Part shown: piece by piece, positions 1 through 11,218 of the stretch | How the letters are laid out: every line of letters starts with the position of its first letter | How positions within the stretch are numbered: the first letter of the stretch is position 1 | Assembly: GCA_030765055.1 (NCBI GenBank) | Contig: CM060954.1 | Span: forward strand, 112,394,107 to 112,458,106 | Source: Mantis religiosa | Taxonomy: Eukaryota; Arthropoda; Insecta; Mantodea; Mantidae | Direction of reading: 5' to 3' | Length of the DNA: 64,000 nucleotides | Program-made: the position numbers and the translations under genes | The notes under the pieces: generated by a model | What the model was told of the DNA's origin: nothing | Databases searched by the model: none | Seen by the model: only the letters and a program-made list of their open reading frames with translations

Positions 1-129
1 ACCGAAATATTTTTAATGGAGTTTAGAAATTACTATCGGCACACTTTCACATAAAAACACATACACTGTATGTATTATAATAGCTATGTATTTACACTGT
101 ACACAATATAGCAACAAACAAGTCGGTAG

Positions 130-252
130 TATAAAAGGCAGCGAGCTCCTGCTGTCTCAGTTTAGTGTATCGCTTATGAGCAGCGCGATCTCGCATCCGC
201 TTTAACATTAGAAGTTCATTTGGCAATGTTTCGGCTTGACTCTCGAAATAAA
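130..252 (+). promoter_or_regulatory. LTR-like core promoter and poly(A) signal
   Basis: TATAAAAG begins at 130, and an arthropod-type initiator TCAGTT lies at 157-162 with its A at 159, placing the TATA box at -29. AATAAA follows at 247-252. A TATA box, an initiator and a poly(A) signal within about 125 bp is the U3/R/U5 layout of an LTR. No second LTR, primer-binding site or coding region was seen, so a solo or truncated LTR is inferred. A host promoter is the alternative. Confidence 0.4.
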
Positions 253-499
253 ACATCAAATTCTCTATATTTTCTACTGCTTGTGTGGGTCGTAACCACA
301 GCTAGTTCATCAACATTGTCTCCATCTGAATATTCTTCATTTTCATTTTTCAGTAACACTGCATGATGCAATAATGGCTTCCTCTGTAATCGGTTTATAA
401 CTTCCATAATTGTCAACGTTTTCTTCATCAACATCGGAACAGCTATATAATCTTCTTCCACACTTACATTTTTCTTTTTCAATCTTGTTTTCTGGCAAG

Positions 500-510
500 T
501 CACACACACA

Positions 511-587
<77 letters not shown>
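500..587. repeat. (CA)n microsatellite
   Basis: A dinucleotide CA tract of about 88 bp with one interruption (CC near 518). It generates spurious Cys/Val and His/Thr reading frames on both strands. Confidence 0.98.
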
Positions 588-619
588 AGGCCTCAACTTT
601 TTCTGCATTTTTTCTACGC

Positions 620-830
620 TAAACAACATTTTCTGCAAAACTGGTCCGGGTTACGAGCTTTTACTGTTTGTTGAATTTTCTGGGAATAACCTCTAATTTC
701 TCATTTACTAGTAATGTCTGGTAAACCGTAAGAGACAGCGAACTTCTACTATACAAAAATGTAGATCTGCTTAAAGCTATACAATTTATATAAAAAGGAT
801 TTTGTATTAAACTTGCTATAGATTTTTATT
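620..830 (+). repeat. DR-A dispersed repeat, 3' half
   Basis: Shares an ordered set of blocks with 6340-6560, 33640-33960 and 42900-43250: a TTTTCTGGGAAT block, a GGTAAACCGTAAGAGA block, and a block with AGATCT and TTAAAG. No coding capacity is seen and the family is not recognised. The copies are clearly diverged. Confidence 0.6.
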
Positions 831-889
831 TCTCGATATATTTATACCTTTTTGCTAATAGGAACAGAATTAGTAAGCATTATTATGGA

Positions 890-1130
890 GGGGATTCGAC
901 ACCTAAACCTATGGTTTATTATACCTATGCCCTAAGTGAGGCTTCCCTAGGAGGAAGGATGAGGCGAGAGGAGACAGAGGACGGTCGACCCATGGAGTCA
1001 CGACAGTGTCGAGGATCCCTACTATTTACCGGCTAGAAACTCCCGGGCAGGCCAATCGGTATCCCACCGCCGTGAGCAGGTCCTACCGTAGGAGGAAGTG
1101 TTGCGATTAGGAAGTCGTTATTTGTATCAA
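890..1130. other. GC-rich segment of unknown origin
   Basis: About 240 bp clearly richer in GC than the AT-rich flanks, starting near a run of GGAGG-type purines and ending near 1120. No long reading frame, inverted ends or RNA fold was recognised. Most likely a piece of an unidentified repeat; this is inference from composition only. Confidence 0.3.
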
Positions 1131-2769
1131 CGTTTATACCGACTAATATGAAGTACAAAAATTTTGTAATAATTGCTTATTGAATAATGGGTACAGAAAA
1201 TCAAGTGAAGTAAGACATACAGTTCTTAAACCTAATGCTATACACTTAAGTATTTATCTTGGTCGTTCTAGGTCTTCGTAGTTGAATACATTTACCTTGT
1301 TGAAGACATGATTGCACTTAACATAGAAAGAGGTCACTTGCTATCCGTAGTATCCAACGTCTCAGATAATCTGTTTGTTCTGCGAATTGCATTCATGTGT
1401 CTGGTTGGCACTATTTGATTAAAGCTGGAAGTGTTTTTGCTTTCAGGGATACACATGTCTTCTAGTAGGGCCATTCAGACAAAGAATGTCTAAATTGTAT
1501 ATGCACATTGAACAAAATGTTTGGATTACATTTTACTTGAACTTTCTTTCCTAGTCAATCATTGCAGGTTACCTCCAGCATATCGATAAATCCTTGCTTC
1601 CTTAATAAATAGTTTCCGTTAATTACATAAAATTGCTTACTGCTGTACGTCTACTCATCACTATCAAGATTACAGAACACATATCCTCTTATGAAGATTA
1701 CCTATTGATTTTCTTCTCCTGTCCAAACCTTTTCATCTTTTCACATCAAGCAAGATTATTGATTTTATTTTCCTTAGCAACCGTTCATCATTTTTTATAT
1801 TGTCCTTACATGGCCCACTAATACTCAGATAAGAAAACAAAACACATTTCAAACAAAAACTCCCGTTACAACTATAACTAGTAAAAGAGATTTGTTTCAT
1901 TCACTTCTAAAATTGTATTATTTATTGTCTCTTAAAATATAAATTAACACAAAGTGCAGTGAGAGATCAATAAGCTTAATTTATCATTCCTCGAGAAAAT
2001 GTTATTCTTTGAAACAGATTTACACACTTTTGTGTATTAAATAAAATTCTGGTATTTTAAAACATATGCATACGGTACGAATAAAAAATATGAATAAAAT
2101 ACTTCTTTCAAACACACTTTTTTGAGATAATGGTAATGTGCAGAAATTATTTTCCCTTGAGATTGAGAAAGAGTACCATTAAGCGTCAATTAAAATAAAA
2201 CGAAGCTGAAAAAGATAGCGTTAAGAAGGATAAGAAAGACCAATAAGCAAACAAACCCCCAAAAGGCAGATAAAGGCAAATAGTATCTGATATTTTCTGC
2301 CCCAGGTCGATCTATGAAAGATGCTTTATGGCTTAGCTTATGACGGAGTGGTCCTACTCCTGAGGACCATTTTCTAGATCAACATTTTAAAATGTTTTGT
2401 ATGTAAAGGGTAGCTTAGAAATTAAAAAAATTGAGTTGCAGCCTTGAAAGTTTATGAATTTAAACATTGATTTTGCTATTGAACGGAGCCTTTTTTGTTC
2501 TCAGAGCCTCAAAACAAATTTTTTACAAAACTGTCAACATCGATGTTTCAGTGGAATATAGAGTACTTTATCTACCTTATTTTTGGGTAGCAGAATGGCA
2601 CGCATTTCAATTACCTAATATATTTATTACATTAGTTTTTAACAAAGAAAGCATGTATATAAGGAACAGCTATTTCAGTGCGTATGTAGTCTAATTCGAA
2701 TATAGTATACTCTAAGATAATTGCAATAAAATGGGGAAGTAAGTGAACCGCATTCAACTGTATCTACAA
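1131..2769. other. AT-rich non-coding stretch
   Basis: Only short open frames without recognisable domains; no transposon ends or RNA genes seen. Confidence 0.6.
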
Positions 2770-2956
2770 ATTCTGTGTCTGCTGTTTGCGACGTGACATC
2801 CATTCGCCCTGTGTCAGTGTTCATTTGTCTGTCGCGAGGTAAACTTCAAGTGGACAGCTGGTGTTTTAGGTGGATTTGCGTGCTTTGGCTTCAACATGTC
2901 CCTAAATTGTCTGCTGTGGCCGGTCTGTATGTACTTCCGAAACGTATTCGCATGGG
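2770..2956 (+). other. Candidate first exon with splice donor
   Basis: A moderately GC-rich 190-bp island in AT-rich DNA. An initiator-like TCAGTG lies at 2814-2819. An ATG at 2896 in an acceptable context (CAACATG) opens a frame of 20 codons plus one base, rich in Leu, Cys, Trp and Phe, running to a near-consensus donor TGG/GTGAGT (intron from 2957). The short hydrophobic N-terminus could be a signal or anchor sequence. I do not recognise the protein and no downstream exon was identified, so this is a weak host-gene candidate. Confidence 0.25.
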
Positions 2957-3464
2957 GTGAGTTATTATTATCATCCCAATTATAAGTTCAGAAAAATGCT
3001 TCTTGAAGTTGAATTGTATTTTTCAAACCTATTCACACGTATTCATGTTTCGGAATGTAAGATGTTCCTCCGTGATGGAACAAAAATGCAATTGGGCTTG
3101 TATTTATTTCAAGTTTGTATAACTTAATTCTGAACTTTGTATTACGATGTGTAAAAGAGAGACATTGCCTACAAATATTATACATTTTTTTTCAACTTTT
3201 CCTCACTTCGTGTATTCATTCCTACTCTGACTTTACAACAGAATAAGCAGAATAAATATTCTGTTTTATGAAACTGGGCAGGGGTGGGGGAGCAGATGAA
3301 ATGCACCAGTCTATTGTGCGTTTTGCAGTTTTCTATTCAGCGTATGTTTCTGGTGAATTTGAATTTTGTCATTTTCTTTACCTATACTAATAAAATAAGT
3401 ATTGCATAGTAAACAAGAAATGCGATATTGAAATACACGTTTCGAGTCTCCTATGCCCAAAATG
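2957..3464. other. AT-rich non-coding stretch
   Basis: No coding, RNA or repeat signal recognised. It would be the beginning of an intron if the exon ending at 2956 is real. Confidence 0.5.
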
Positions 3465-3600
3465 ACTTTCCTTCTCGCTCCCTCTCTTCCTCTCTCAACC
3501 TCCCTCCCTCCATATCCTCTCTCCCCTGTCTCGACCTCCCTCCCTCCCTCCCCCCTCCATATCCTCTCTCCCCTCTCCCTTTTTCTCTGTCTTTCTGTGA
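3465..3600. repeat. Polypyrimidine (CT-rich) tract
   Basis: About 135 bp nearly pure C/T on the plus strand, including a duplicated block containing CCTCCATATCCTCTCTCCC (around 3505 and 3555). It looks like a degenerate CT minisatellite; reading frames through it are artefacts. Confidence 0.85.
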
Positions 3601-5226
3601 GCAACATAACTAAAATATGAGAAGTTCCGTAAACCAAACTGGTATTTAAGATGCAAAGATATTTAAAATATCTCTTTAAACCTATCTGTCCCTAAGTACC
3701 CATTAATAAAACAAGTTTATTATTTTTAATTTATTAGAATTGTTTTAAGAATTTTGAATAAATCATTACATGTTTGATATTTTTATAATAAAATAAAATA
3801 CATGTAATTTCCAGGAAGAGCCTGTGAAGCTATTTTTTATTCTTAATTACTTTTGTATAATTAATAAACAGTGAAGACAGACGTGTCTTAACTATACAAC
3901 AAATGTAAATTCATATTAAAACGCACAATTAATTAAATATAATTTTATGTGTTAACCATTTTTATATATTGTTTGTAATTGGTTTAAATTTTTAAAAACG
4001 TATAATTTTTGGTGGAGTAACTCGCTATCCATTTTTTCTCGTGGTCATTTTTTAGAAGCAACATGGACTTTCAAAGCGATACATAGTGATCCGATGTTTA
4101 AAAATCTGTTGAGCAGTTTAGCTTGCTCTATTCTTATGTAACGGAAGAATGAGAATAAGTTTCCGTCATTTGACAAAAGTAGATAATCAATTGGTTACTT
4201 TAAGGTTAGTTTGTGAACTTAACTTTGTTGTTAAGCAGAGAAATACATGTGAATGGAATATCTGTTTTTTTTTTCTATAATAGAACAACATTGTGTGCAT
4301 TTTGGATACAGGGCACAATGTTTTCTTTTATATATGCACATATTTACACTATGAAATTAGTTGTAGAGTCAAATTGCGAAACAAAAGCATTAATACCAGG
4401 GTTGCGTTGGGGAATTTTCATACTTAGAGAATATAACAGCTTAGCCAAACATATAAAATACATTCATTTATCTGAAATAAAAAATGCGTAATGTTTTAAG
4501 ATAAAAAAGTAGTGTGGGATTCTCGCAGTTTGTCCATTTCAATTAGATAACCTATTATATAATTAATATTTGCTAAAATGTGATAGTTCTATCGTATAGT
4601 ACGTTATTAACAATACATTTTGCATTCAGATGTTATCAGCAGCGTGAAAGAATAAATTCATAAAACGTAGTAATGATTTCTTGGGAAGAAAAAAAGTCGC
4701 AGAAATTCAAACGTACTTTCATATGAAAAATGTAATAGTACGATAGGAATATTTCAGATGGATAGCTACGTAAAAAGACAAAATCTTGTTTCAAAGATAT
4801 CTACAATATTTATCCTGTATGGAGGTTTGTCCCTCTCATATAGTTTCTTAATTTTGCAATATCCAATTAAATTGAAGGGGACTCTTCACCCTGGGCACCG
4901 AAAGTTCAAGATAATCACTTTATTGTTTTTGTCAATATTTTCTAATTAAAATAGATTTCGATAAAATAGGTATTACCAAACGTTTAATTCCATAAATAAT
5001 TAAAAATTGAATTTACACTTTTTATTTCTATATTATCACTAGGCGAACACCTGTCTTTCAAAAGGTTATTTGGAGAATTTTGTGAAAACTTTGGTATTGT
5101 ATCCTTGAAAGCCTGGGAATTTAAACACAAATTCATCCACTTTTACGTGTTTGTATGAGCCTTTCCTCCCTCTCTCCCCCTCTCTCTCACACACATAAAT
5201 AGACTCCACACATAAGATTCAATTTC
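3601..5226. other. AT-rich non-coding stretch
   Basis: Short open frames only, none with a recognisable motif. A small CT/CA-rich patch lies at about 5163-5195 just before the LINE fragment. Confidence 0.6.
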
Positions 5227-6331
5227 GCTTTATGTATGAAGTATATAAATGACTTTGTAAATAGCATTAAGGCTCATAACACTGTACTGTTTGCAGATGA
5301 CACTAACTTACTAATAACAGGAAACAATAACGAAACATTAAATAATACATTAAGTCACACTAGTAAAGACTTGGTATCATGGATAGCTAACAACAACCTG
5401 GTTTTAAACACAGTTAAGACAGTTTGTCTTAAATTTAGTATTACTGACAGAGGAAACAATGAAAGTATTCCTGAAGTAAAATTAAATAATAAATTAATTT
5501 CATACAAAAGTGAAACAAACTTTTTAGGCTTGTGGATACAAAATAACTTAAAATGGAAAACTCATACAAATCATCTACTAACCAAATTAAGCAGGAATAT
5601 ATATGCCCTAAGAATATTAAGTCAGAATGTCAGCCTTCGTGTACTTTTAATGTCCTATTATGCACATATACTTTTTATACTTAAATATGGAATAATATTT
5701 TGGGGAAATTCACTAGAAGCCAAAGATGTATTTATTAAACAAAAACAAGCCATTCGAATTATAGGCAACGAAAGAATGCTATGTTCATGTAAGCCACTGT
5801 TCAGAAAGCTTTGCATACTTCCTTTGGCATGTGTTTATATTTTGGAGACAGCTTTATTTGTAAAAAGAAATAGATTTAACTTTCAAAACAACGGAAGTGT
5901 TCATATGCATTACACGAGGCATATTAAGGATATACACGTAACCTCAATCAGAACTTCAATGTTTAAGAATGGAGTACTGCATTCCTGTACAATAGTTTAT
6001 AATTCCCTTCCTAATGACATCAAAAGCATAGATAACTACAACATGTTTAAAACTAGAACAAGAGCTTTCTTACAGGAACACTGCTTTTACACAGTAAAGG
6101 AATATCTGCAATTTAACAAATCCAGATAAACATAAAATATGAATTTACTTAGCTTGTTCATTTCTCTCACTCATAATTATATCCAATTTGTGTCACAATA
6201 TAATTGAATGTAGTTAGGTATATTTGATGTTTAACTTTGTAATATTAAGTGTAAATTACTGACGTATCCTATATCAAGGTACTATGTACAGATTTGATTC
6301 TAAAGGATGAATAAAATTGAATTGAATTGAA
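5227..6331 (+). mobile_element. 5'-truncated non-LTR retrotransposon (CR1-like)
   Basis: The 3' end of a LINE: a C-terminal reverse transcriptase reading frame (5236-6129), an AT-rich 3' UTR and a short tail of repeated TTGAA units (about 6313-6331) instead of poly(A). The 5' end is truncated inside the reverse transcriptase palm. A repetitive pentamer tail is consistent with target-primed reverse transcription. I could not find a convincing target-site duplication, so the left boundary is approximate. Confidence 0.75.
5236..6129 (+). pseudogene. Reverse transcriptase C-terminal fragment
   Basis: An open frame of 297 codons without stops. FADDTNLL near residue 21 is the palm active-site Asp-Asp box. 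An FLGLWI segment near residue 95 and a WG motif in the distal region match the thumb and C-terminal domains of CR1/L2-group LINEs, as does the VHMHYTRH segment near residue 220. The endonuclease, the fingers and the palm A motif are missing, so the protein cannot function. The open frame suggests a fairly recent insertion. Group assignment is from motif style and is tentative; that it is a reverse transcriptase is secure. Confidence 0.8.
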
Positions 6332-6339
6332 GTTGTTCG

Positions 6340-6560
6340 AAAATCAGCATCTACTCAAAAACGGTGGTACAAATTTTGATTATACCCTATGTTTAAGATA
6401 TTTTCACGACAAATAAACTGTAAATTTTGAATCTTCTGGAAATTGTTACTGACTTTCTTTTTGTTCTGCAAGACTTCTGCGTAATTGGTTAACCATAAGA
6501 GGTAGGCAAAATCTTACTGTACAAAAATTAAGAAGTCGTTGAAGCACATAATTTATCAAT
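6340..6560 (+). repeat. DR-A dispersed repeat copy
   Basis: Contains in order a block with AAGATATTTTCACGACAA, a TTTTGAATCTTCTGGAAATT block, an AACCATAAGAGGTAG block and a distal block ending near TTGAAGCACATA. It parallels 33760-33960 and 43075-43240. It begins immediately after the LINE tail, so the LINE may have landed in an older DR-A copy. Confidence 0.6.
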
Positions 6561-6717
6561 ATGGGTTTGTGTGTGTGTGCAGCATTTCCGAGGTGTTCCT
6601 TGTTATGATTGGAATTTTCCAATTATCATAGTTTTCTCAAATTTGAATTCTCTCCTGTTTCTTCTTGCTCCTGCTCATACAGAGAAAAAGTATTTTTAAG
6701 GGCATCACACTTTTAAG

Positions 6718-6948
6718 TACCATCATCCAATCTTAAGTCACATTGGTCAATGAATAAAATTGGTGAAATGATGTTTAAATGAGCCCAGGGCCCAAAGAAC
6801 TTAGTTATCCGACATTCATCTTTCAGGATAAAGGAAAACCCCGAAAAAGCCTTTTCCAGATAAGTCATCCTATCGGAGGTTCGAACTCGGTATCTCTTGA
6901 ACGTTAAGGCAGGCACGCTAGCTACCACTACACTTACACCGCGGACCT
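6718..6948 (-). mobile_element. tRNA-derived SINE, family 1
   Basis: On the minus strand the element runs from a tRNA-like head (B box AGGTTCGAACTC read on the plus strand as the reverse) through a conserved body with TCCTGAAAGATGAATGTCGG to an end near GGATGATGGTAC. The same layout recurs at 8013, 37947, 49364, 54718 and 56898. The pol III A/B-box head indicates a SINE. Diverged copy. Confidence 0.8.
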
Positions 6949-6950
6949 CG

Positions 6951-7599
6951 TCACACAGTGATCAATTCTTTAGAAGTTTCCACTGTGGTTTAAGCCTACT
7001 ATATTATCCTAACTCCACTGTACCTACAAATATATAACAAAAGCATTTATACAAAGTAAATACATAACGTTCCAGATACTTTTCTTTTAGAAAAGATTGT
7101 TTATTATGGCAATAATTTGCGAAATGTTTGGCATTTGTTGTAATATGTTTAAAGAGGTCTGTTATTCACTTGAAGTAATTGAACGCCGATTATCAGGTCA
7201 AATATCAAAGCAAAGTAAAGATGAATCAGTACACATTATAATATTCCCTGTATTGCTTTGTTAATTTCCTCATTGATTAATAATTCCTCTGCATTTTATT
7301 TACATTTAAATAAAAAAATAGGGGTTATATCGCAGATTTACAAAAAGAGATTCTAAAAATATATAAAGAAATAACGCAGTAAATTCCCCTGGAAGATAAT
7401 ACAAATTGGTAGATAGTGCCTTCTTAAACTTTCAAGTTTCATCTCAAAGCTTGGATTGGCGTGTTCTAAAATTTTCCTCGTACTATGGAAAATTGTATAT
7501 CAGTGACTTCACAGTGATTTAACTCCATAGGCCTTGCGTATCTAGTAGGCAATGATCCAAGTTACGTCATATTTTGAACTGCAATCAATGCCATTCATA
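6951..7599. other. AT-rich non-coding stretch
   Basis: No recognisable coding, RNA or transposon signal. Confidence 0.6.
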
Positions 7600-7900
7600 T
7601 CACTAATATATTGAATGAAAGCAGAACCGTTGTGGAGGAATCTCCTCCCCTCCATTCTTTCCAGGCGAGGCAATACCGGAAAACAGCAACTTTGACCTCT
7701 GCCTTTCTCGACCCATATCAATATAGGCTGCTTATACTCTGCACGAGAGAGGTCAAATGCGAAGCATATCCTGCTGAAGAAGCTTGCGGTCACATAACGT
7801 CTGCAAAGATGTATGATAGGACTGTCAAAAGTTGCTCCAAATCTGAAGCCATTTTAAAGTTAAGAATATTAAGGACAGAGCAGGTTGTCAGATTCTGACA
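7600..7900. other. Moderately GC-rich segment, unassigned
   Basis: Open on both strands for 80-95 codons, but neither translation shows a domain, and the overlap of both frames suggests composition rather than coding. Possibly an unidentified repeat. Confidence 0.3.
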
Positions 7901-8012
7901 TTTAAAATACACACACGCTGTTACAGGGCACAGTACTATAAAGTTGGTGTATTGTTTAACGACCATTACTGCTGCACTATTACATATGCATTACTAGGTA
8001 GTGCACAATCAT

Positions 8013-8246
8013 GCCGTCCTCGGTGGCGTAGATGATAGCCTGTCCATCTGACGTTCAAGAGGTCCCGAGTTCGAGTCTCATTCAGAAAGAGTCATTTGGA
8101 TAAAGTTTTATTACCAGGGTTTTCCTTATTCTGAAAGGATAATGTGGGATAATTCTTAAGCTCTATGGACTATGGGTTCATTTGAGCGCCATTTCATTCA
8201 TTCTCTGATATGACCTAACGTTGGAGGACGTAAATTAATAAAAAGA
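8013..8246 (+). mobile_element. tRNA-derived SINE, family 1
   Basis: Begins GCCGTCCTCGGTGGCGTAG (A-box region), carries a B box GAGTTCGAGTCTC near 8069, then the family body with the CTATGGAC...GGTTCATTTGAGC block, and ends GTTGGAGGACG followed by an A-rich tail. Same family as the copy at 6718-6948 on the opposite strand. Confidence 0.85.
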
Positions 8247-8329
8247 CATACGAATAAAATGATTGTTTAGAAAAGAAATTTGAGAAGGACGTGTTGCAGA
8301 ATATTTCTAAATAATTGGAGATGTACATT

Positions 8330-8580
8330 TTACTTGTAATGGAAATATTTTAAACGTGTAATATTTTAATCAAAATCGGGATAGTCATTTTTGAGAAAAT
8401 TAAAACTATCTAAAAACGTTCCCTGTAAATGATAGTTTAAAATGAGTTTCTTGAACTTCTTCCTGATATCATTCTGGGAAAATATGGAACTTAAAAAGAA
8501 CTTCGATTCTTAGTTTTTGACTTAAGTTGAACACATACTCTAATTTTTGGGTTCAGGGTACCTTAAAACACGATTTCAAC
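8330..8580 (-). repeat. DR-A dispersed repeat copy
   Basis: Contains GTCATTTTTGAGAAAATTAA and a CCCTGTAAATGATAGTTTAA block. The reverse complement matches the 5' half of the copy at 33690-33800. A near-parallel copy lies at 9895-10160 in the same orientation, on the other side of the Tc1 remnant. Confidence 0.6.
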
Positions 8581-9683
8581 TGAAATATGGGTCCAATTTT
8601 TGAGTGGGATGCAATACTTTGTATACTTACTATGTACATGGCAGACTTCTCTTTCAAGTGCTGCTTGGAGGTGATGTGATCTTCCGCACGGCCTTCTCCA
8701 GTTAATCCCATACTGCTTCTCTGGGATTAAGATCCGGGGACTGAGCGGGTGGATGCAGTACATGAGGACAGTTGTAAGGTTGTAACCATAGCTGCACAAT
8801 GTGGGACGTATGATTGGGATCATTATCCTGATAAAATTAGAAGCTGTCCAAAATACCTGCACTTTGTTTTAAATTTTACTGTAATAATCTCAGATAGACG
8901 TCCTTGTTCATGGTTGTGTGCATGAACACCAGCTTTCCTACTCTCATAGAGGAAATACAGCCCCATACCATTACACTCCCTCTGTCGTGTTTTACTGTAC
9001 CTTGTAAATTCCGCCCTTCCAGCTCCGTGTTTGGTTTCCTCCACACAACCACCCCGCCATCGGAACCAGCAAGGTTGTATTTGCTTTCGTCACAAAAAAA
9101 TAACTTGGTCCCAACAATCGGTTGTCTTGTTAACAAAGTCTTTGGCAAATTGTAATCGTCTCTCTTTATTCTTGCTGGAAATGCATGGCTCTCTTCTGGC
9201 TATGCGACCATTAAAATCTTATTTTCGCATGGCCCTTCGGACCGTTTCAGGGCTGTCAGTCCCAGTTCTTCCTGAATCTCAGCAAAAATCACCACAGCAC
9301 TTATACGCGGATTCCGTTTTACCTTCTTCATAATATAATACTCCTACCTATCGGCAAGAAGTTTTGGTCGCCCTGGATTTGCTCGAGATTCTATTTTGTC
9401 TTCATAGTTATACCGGTGAATTATGTCACTAATTGTACTTTTGCTAAGATTCACAATCTCTGCTATTTCCCGGTATGTTTTGTTCTTTTCATAGTGATAG
9501 ATCACTGTCTTTGTTTAAAGGTACTCTGCTTACCTCTGGGTCCTATACTATGCTCTTGCTTTCTTCTTGGTGCACAGTTGACGTACTTCTACGATGTTGT
9601 TTTGTCTACTGACACACTTGGCCTACTCGGTTGTATTGCATTTCTTTTGTGCTGTCGGATTCTTTTTGTGTCCTAAACTCATG
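8570..9683 (-). pseudogene. Tc1-type transposase, decayed
   Basis: Read on the minus strand. A recognition helix-turn-helix (YREIAEIVNLSKSTISDIIHR, about 9420-9510) is followed by a PGRPKLL linker. The catalytic core then follows: FCDESKYNL (first Asp, about 9080), GSVMVWGCISS (about 8960), DNDPNHTSH (second Asp, about 8810) and SPDLNPREAVWD (Glu, about 8735). This is the DDE layout of Tc1 transposases, which excise and reinsert by cut and paste. The frame is interrupted by several stops and at least two frameshifts, so it is dead. Terminal inverted repeats were not identified. The ATG at 9683 may be the original start but is uncertain. Confidence 0.85.
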
Positions 9684-9894
9684 ATGAAAACAAAATTGAA
9701 TGGGAAAGTCCTTAGTTCATCCACATTTTCAATATCTATAATGGATATTCATAGCAAATGATTTTATCTTAAGACAAGGAGTACCTTGAGATTGATACAC
9801 ATAATCTATCCTGCTTTATAGAGCACTTCATAGTGAAATGCAAAGTCTGTCCGATTATTTATGGGAGTCAGTGTAATTTTCATTATTCATAACA

Positions 9895-10160
9895 TATCTT
9901 AAACCTATGACATTTTAATTATAATCGTGATGCTCATTTTTGAGTAAATAAAAATTTTCAAAAAGTTGTTCCGCCTAAAGATCAGTTTACAAGGGAGGGA
10001 CAATTGTTTTTTAAAAAAATCCATGTTTTATCATTGGGAACCAAGATTGAGTTATGCTGCTCACAAATACACGTATGCACATGGAGCTTTTCCACAAAAC
10101 ACTATTTTTGGATCCAGGGGACGTGATAACGGGAATTTTTAGTAAGATCTCGGTACCTAA
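9895..10160 (-). repeat. DR-A dispersed repeat copy
   Basis: Contains GCTCATTTTTGAGTAAATAA, a GTTCCGCCTAAAGATCAGTTTA block and a TTTTTGGATCCAGGGGACGTG block. It aligns block by block with 8360-8580 (TTTTTGGGTTCAGGGTACC) in the same orientation. Confidence 0.6.
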
Positions 10161-10675
10161 TGGTTTACTTAATATGTACATGATAGATAACTGGGGGCGG
10201 AAGTGAAATTAATCAATTTTTTTATATTACCAAAATGGTGTTCATGACTACCCTCGATAGGATTTTTTGGTGTGTAGGTTTAGTACTGTAGCTTTCCTAT
10301 TCTATTTTTTGGAATTTTTATACACACCTTTTTTAAAAGAAATAAAAGGACATACATGTTACACTGTGAAAGAAGTAAACAAAAATAAATAAAAGCGAGT
10401 CTACCTGCTGGCCTTTTGGCAGGCGCTTGTGTTCCGTACGTATTCTTTGCCACACATCTTTTGTAGTGTTCTTTTTTGTCGCGTGGGCATTACACGGTAT
10501 TAAAAGTGTGAAGATGCGTGTTTTGTACGAGAGTTTATTAATAAATCTTTGTAGACAGGCCCACATGGACCTGTGTAGGATGGTGTATCACGCGGAACTG
10601 AGATACATTGATAGATTTTCATCCCACTCGAATAGAAACTGGCTCAACGCATTTCAACTGAGGTCTGATGCATAT
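10161..10675. other. Unassigned sequence
   Basis: AT-rich to 10390, then a slightly GC-richer patch (10395-10620) with short frames on both strands and no recognisable domain. Confidence 0.4.
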
Positions 10676-10795
10676 AACTTTGGTCGGTATCTTAACTGTC
10701 ACGTGACTAGTCATCTCATTGGCTGCTGTCGTAGAATTCGTTGTTATGCAAAATAGATCCTTATTTAATATGGCTATTAATCTTAATATATTCTT
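10676..10795 (+). repeat. Dispersed repeat DR-B, copy 1
   Basis: Shares a run of blocks with 41825-41940: CGTGAC, CTCATTGGCTGCTGT (CTCATTGGTTGCTGT in the other copy), GTAG, and TTATTTAATATGG / TTATTTAACATGG, at the same spacing. No coding capacity. Family not recognised. Confidence 0.5.
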
Positions 10796-11215
10796 CTGCA
10801 ATCAGGGATTGTGCTTGTGACTCACTCCATTTCCATCTCTTCCTCAGGTGACCAACATCTCCCCATCCTGGAGGTTTGTAACTCCACACAATCTTGGGTA
10901 TTCCTCGTTTATTCTGTTCCTTCTATTTCTACTTTTTAAAATCTTCTCATTTAAATCAAATATTTTTAATGCATCATGCATATCTGCATTTCTAATAAGG
11001 TCTCTTCTTGTACAGCATTTCACATTCTGACTAAGGATTCAGGATTCACTTCCGCATAGTAAAACTGGAATCGCCATCATCTCATAAAATTTCAATTTTA
11101 ATTCCTTTCTCGACTTATTTTGTAGAGTTTTCTCTATTTTATCAAGAATTTGTTGGAATTTATTAATATTGCATTCCCCGTCGTTATCTCTCTCTACACT
11201 TCCTCAGTTTAGTTT
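10795..11215 (-). pseudogene. LINE reverse transcriptase C-terminal fragment
   Basis: Minus-strand translation gives a thumb/C-terminal segment with KFYEMMAIPVLLCGSES (the MAVPALLYGSETW-type motif of many insect LINEs), then RDLIRNADMHDALKIFDLNEKI, and after a frame change a tail with YKPPGWGDVGHLRKRWKW, equivalent to the GRPRKRW tail. At least one stop (after GSES) and two frameshifts. Only the region downstream of the reverse transcriptase palm remains. LINE identity is from conserved motif order; the clade is not assigned. Confidence 0.65.
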
Positions 11216-11218
11216 AAG

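Noticed and set aside
216..638. 140-codon minus-strand frame with poly Cys-Val
   Set aside because: Driven by the CA microsatellite; the remaining sequence shows no domain.
3311..3637. 108-codon Arg/Glu/Gly-rich minus-strand frame
   Set aside because: Arises from the CT-rich low-complexity tract.
8563..9044. Several separate short genes on the minus strand around the Tc1 region
   Set aside because: They are pieces of a single decayed transposase in different frames.
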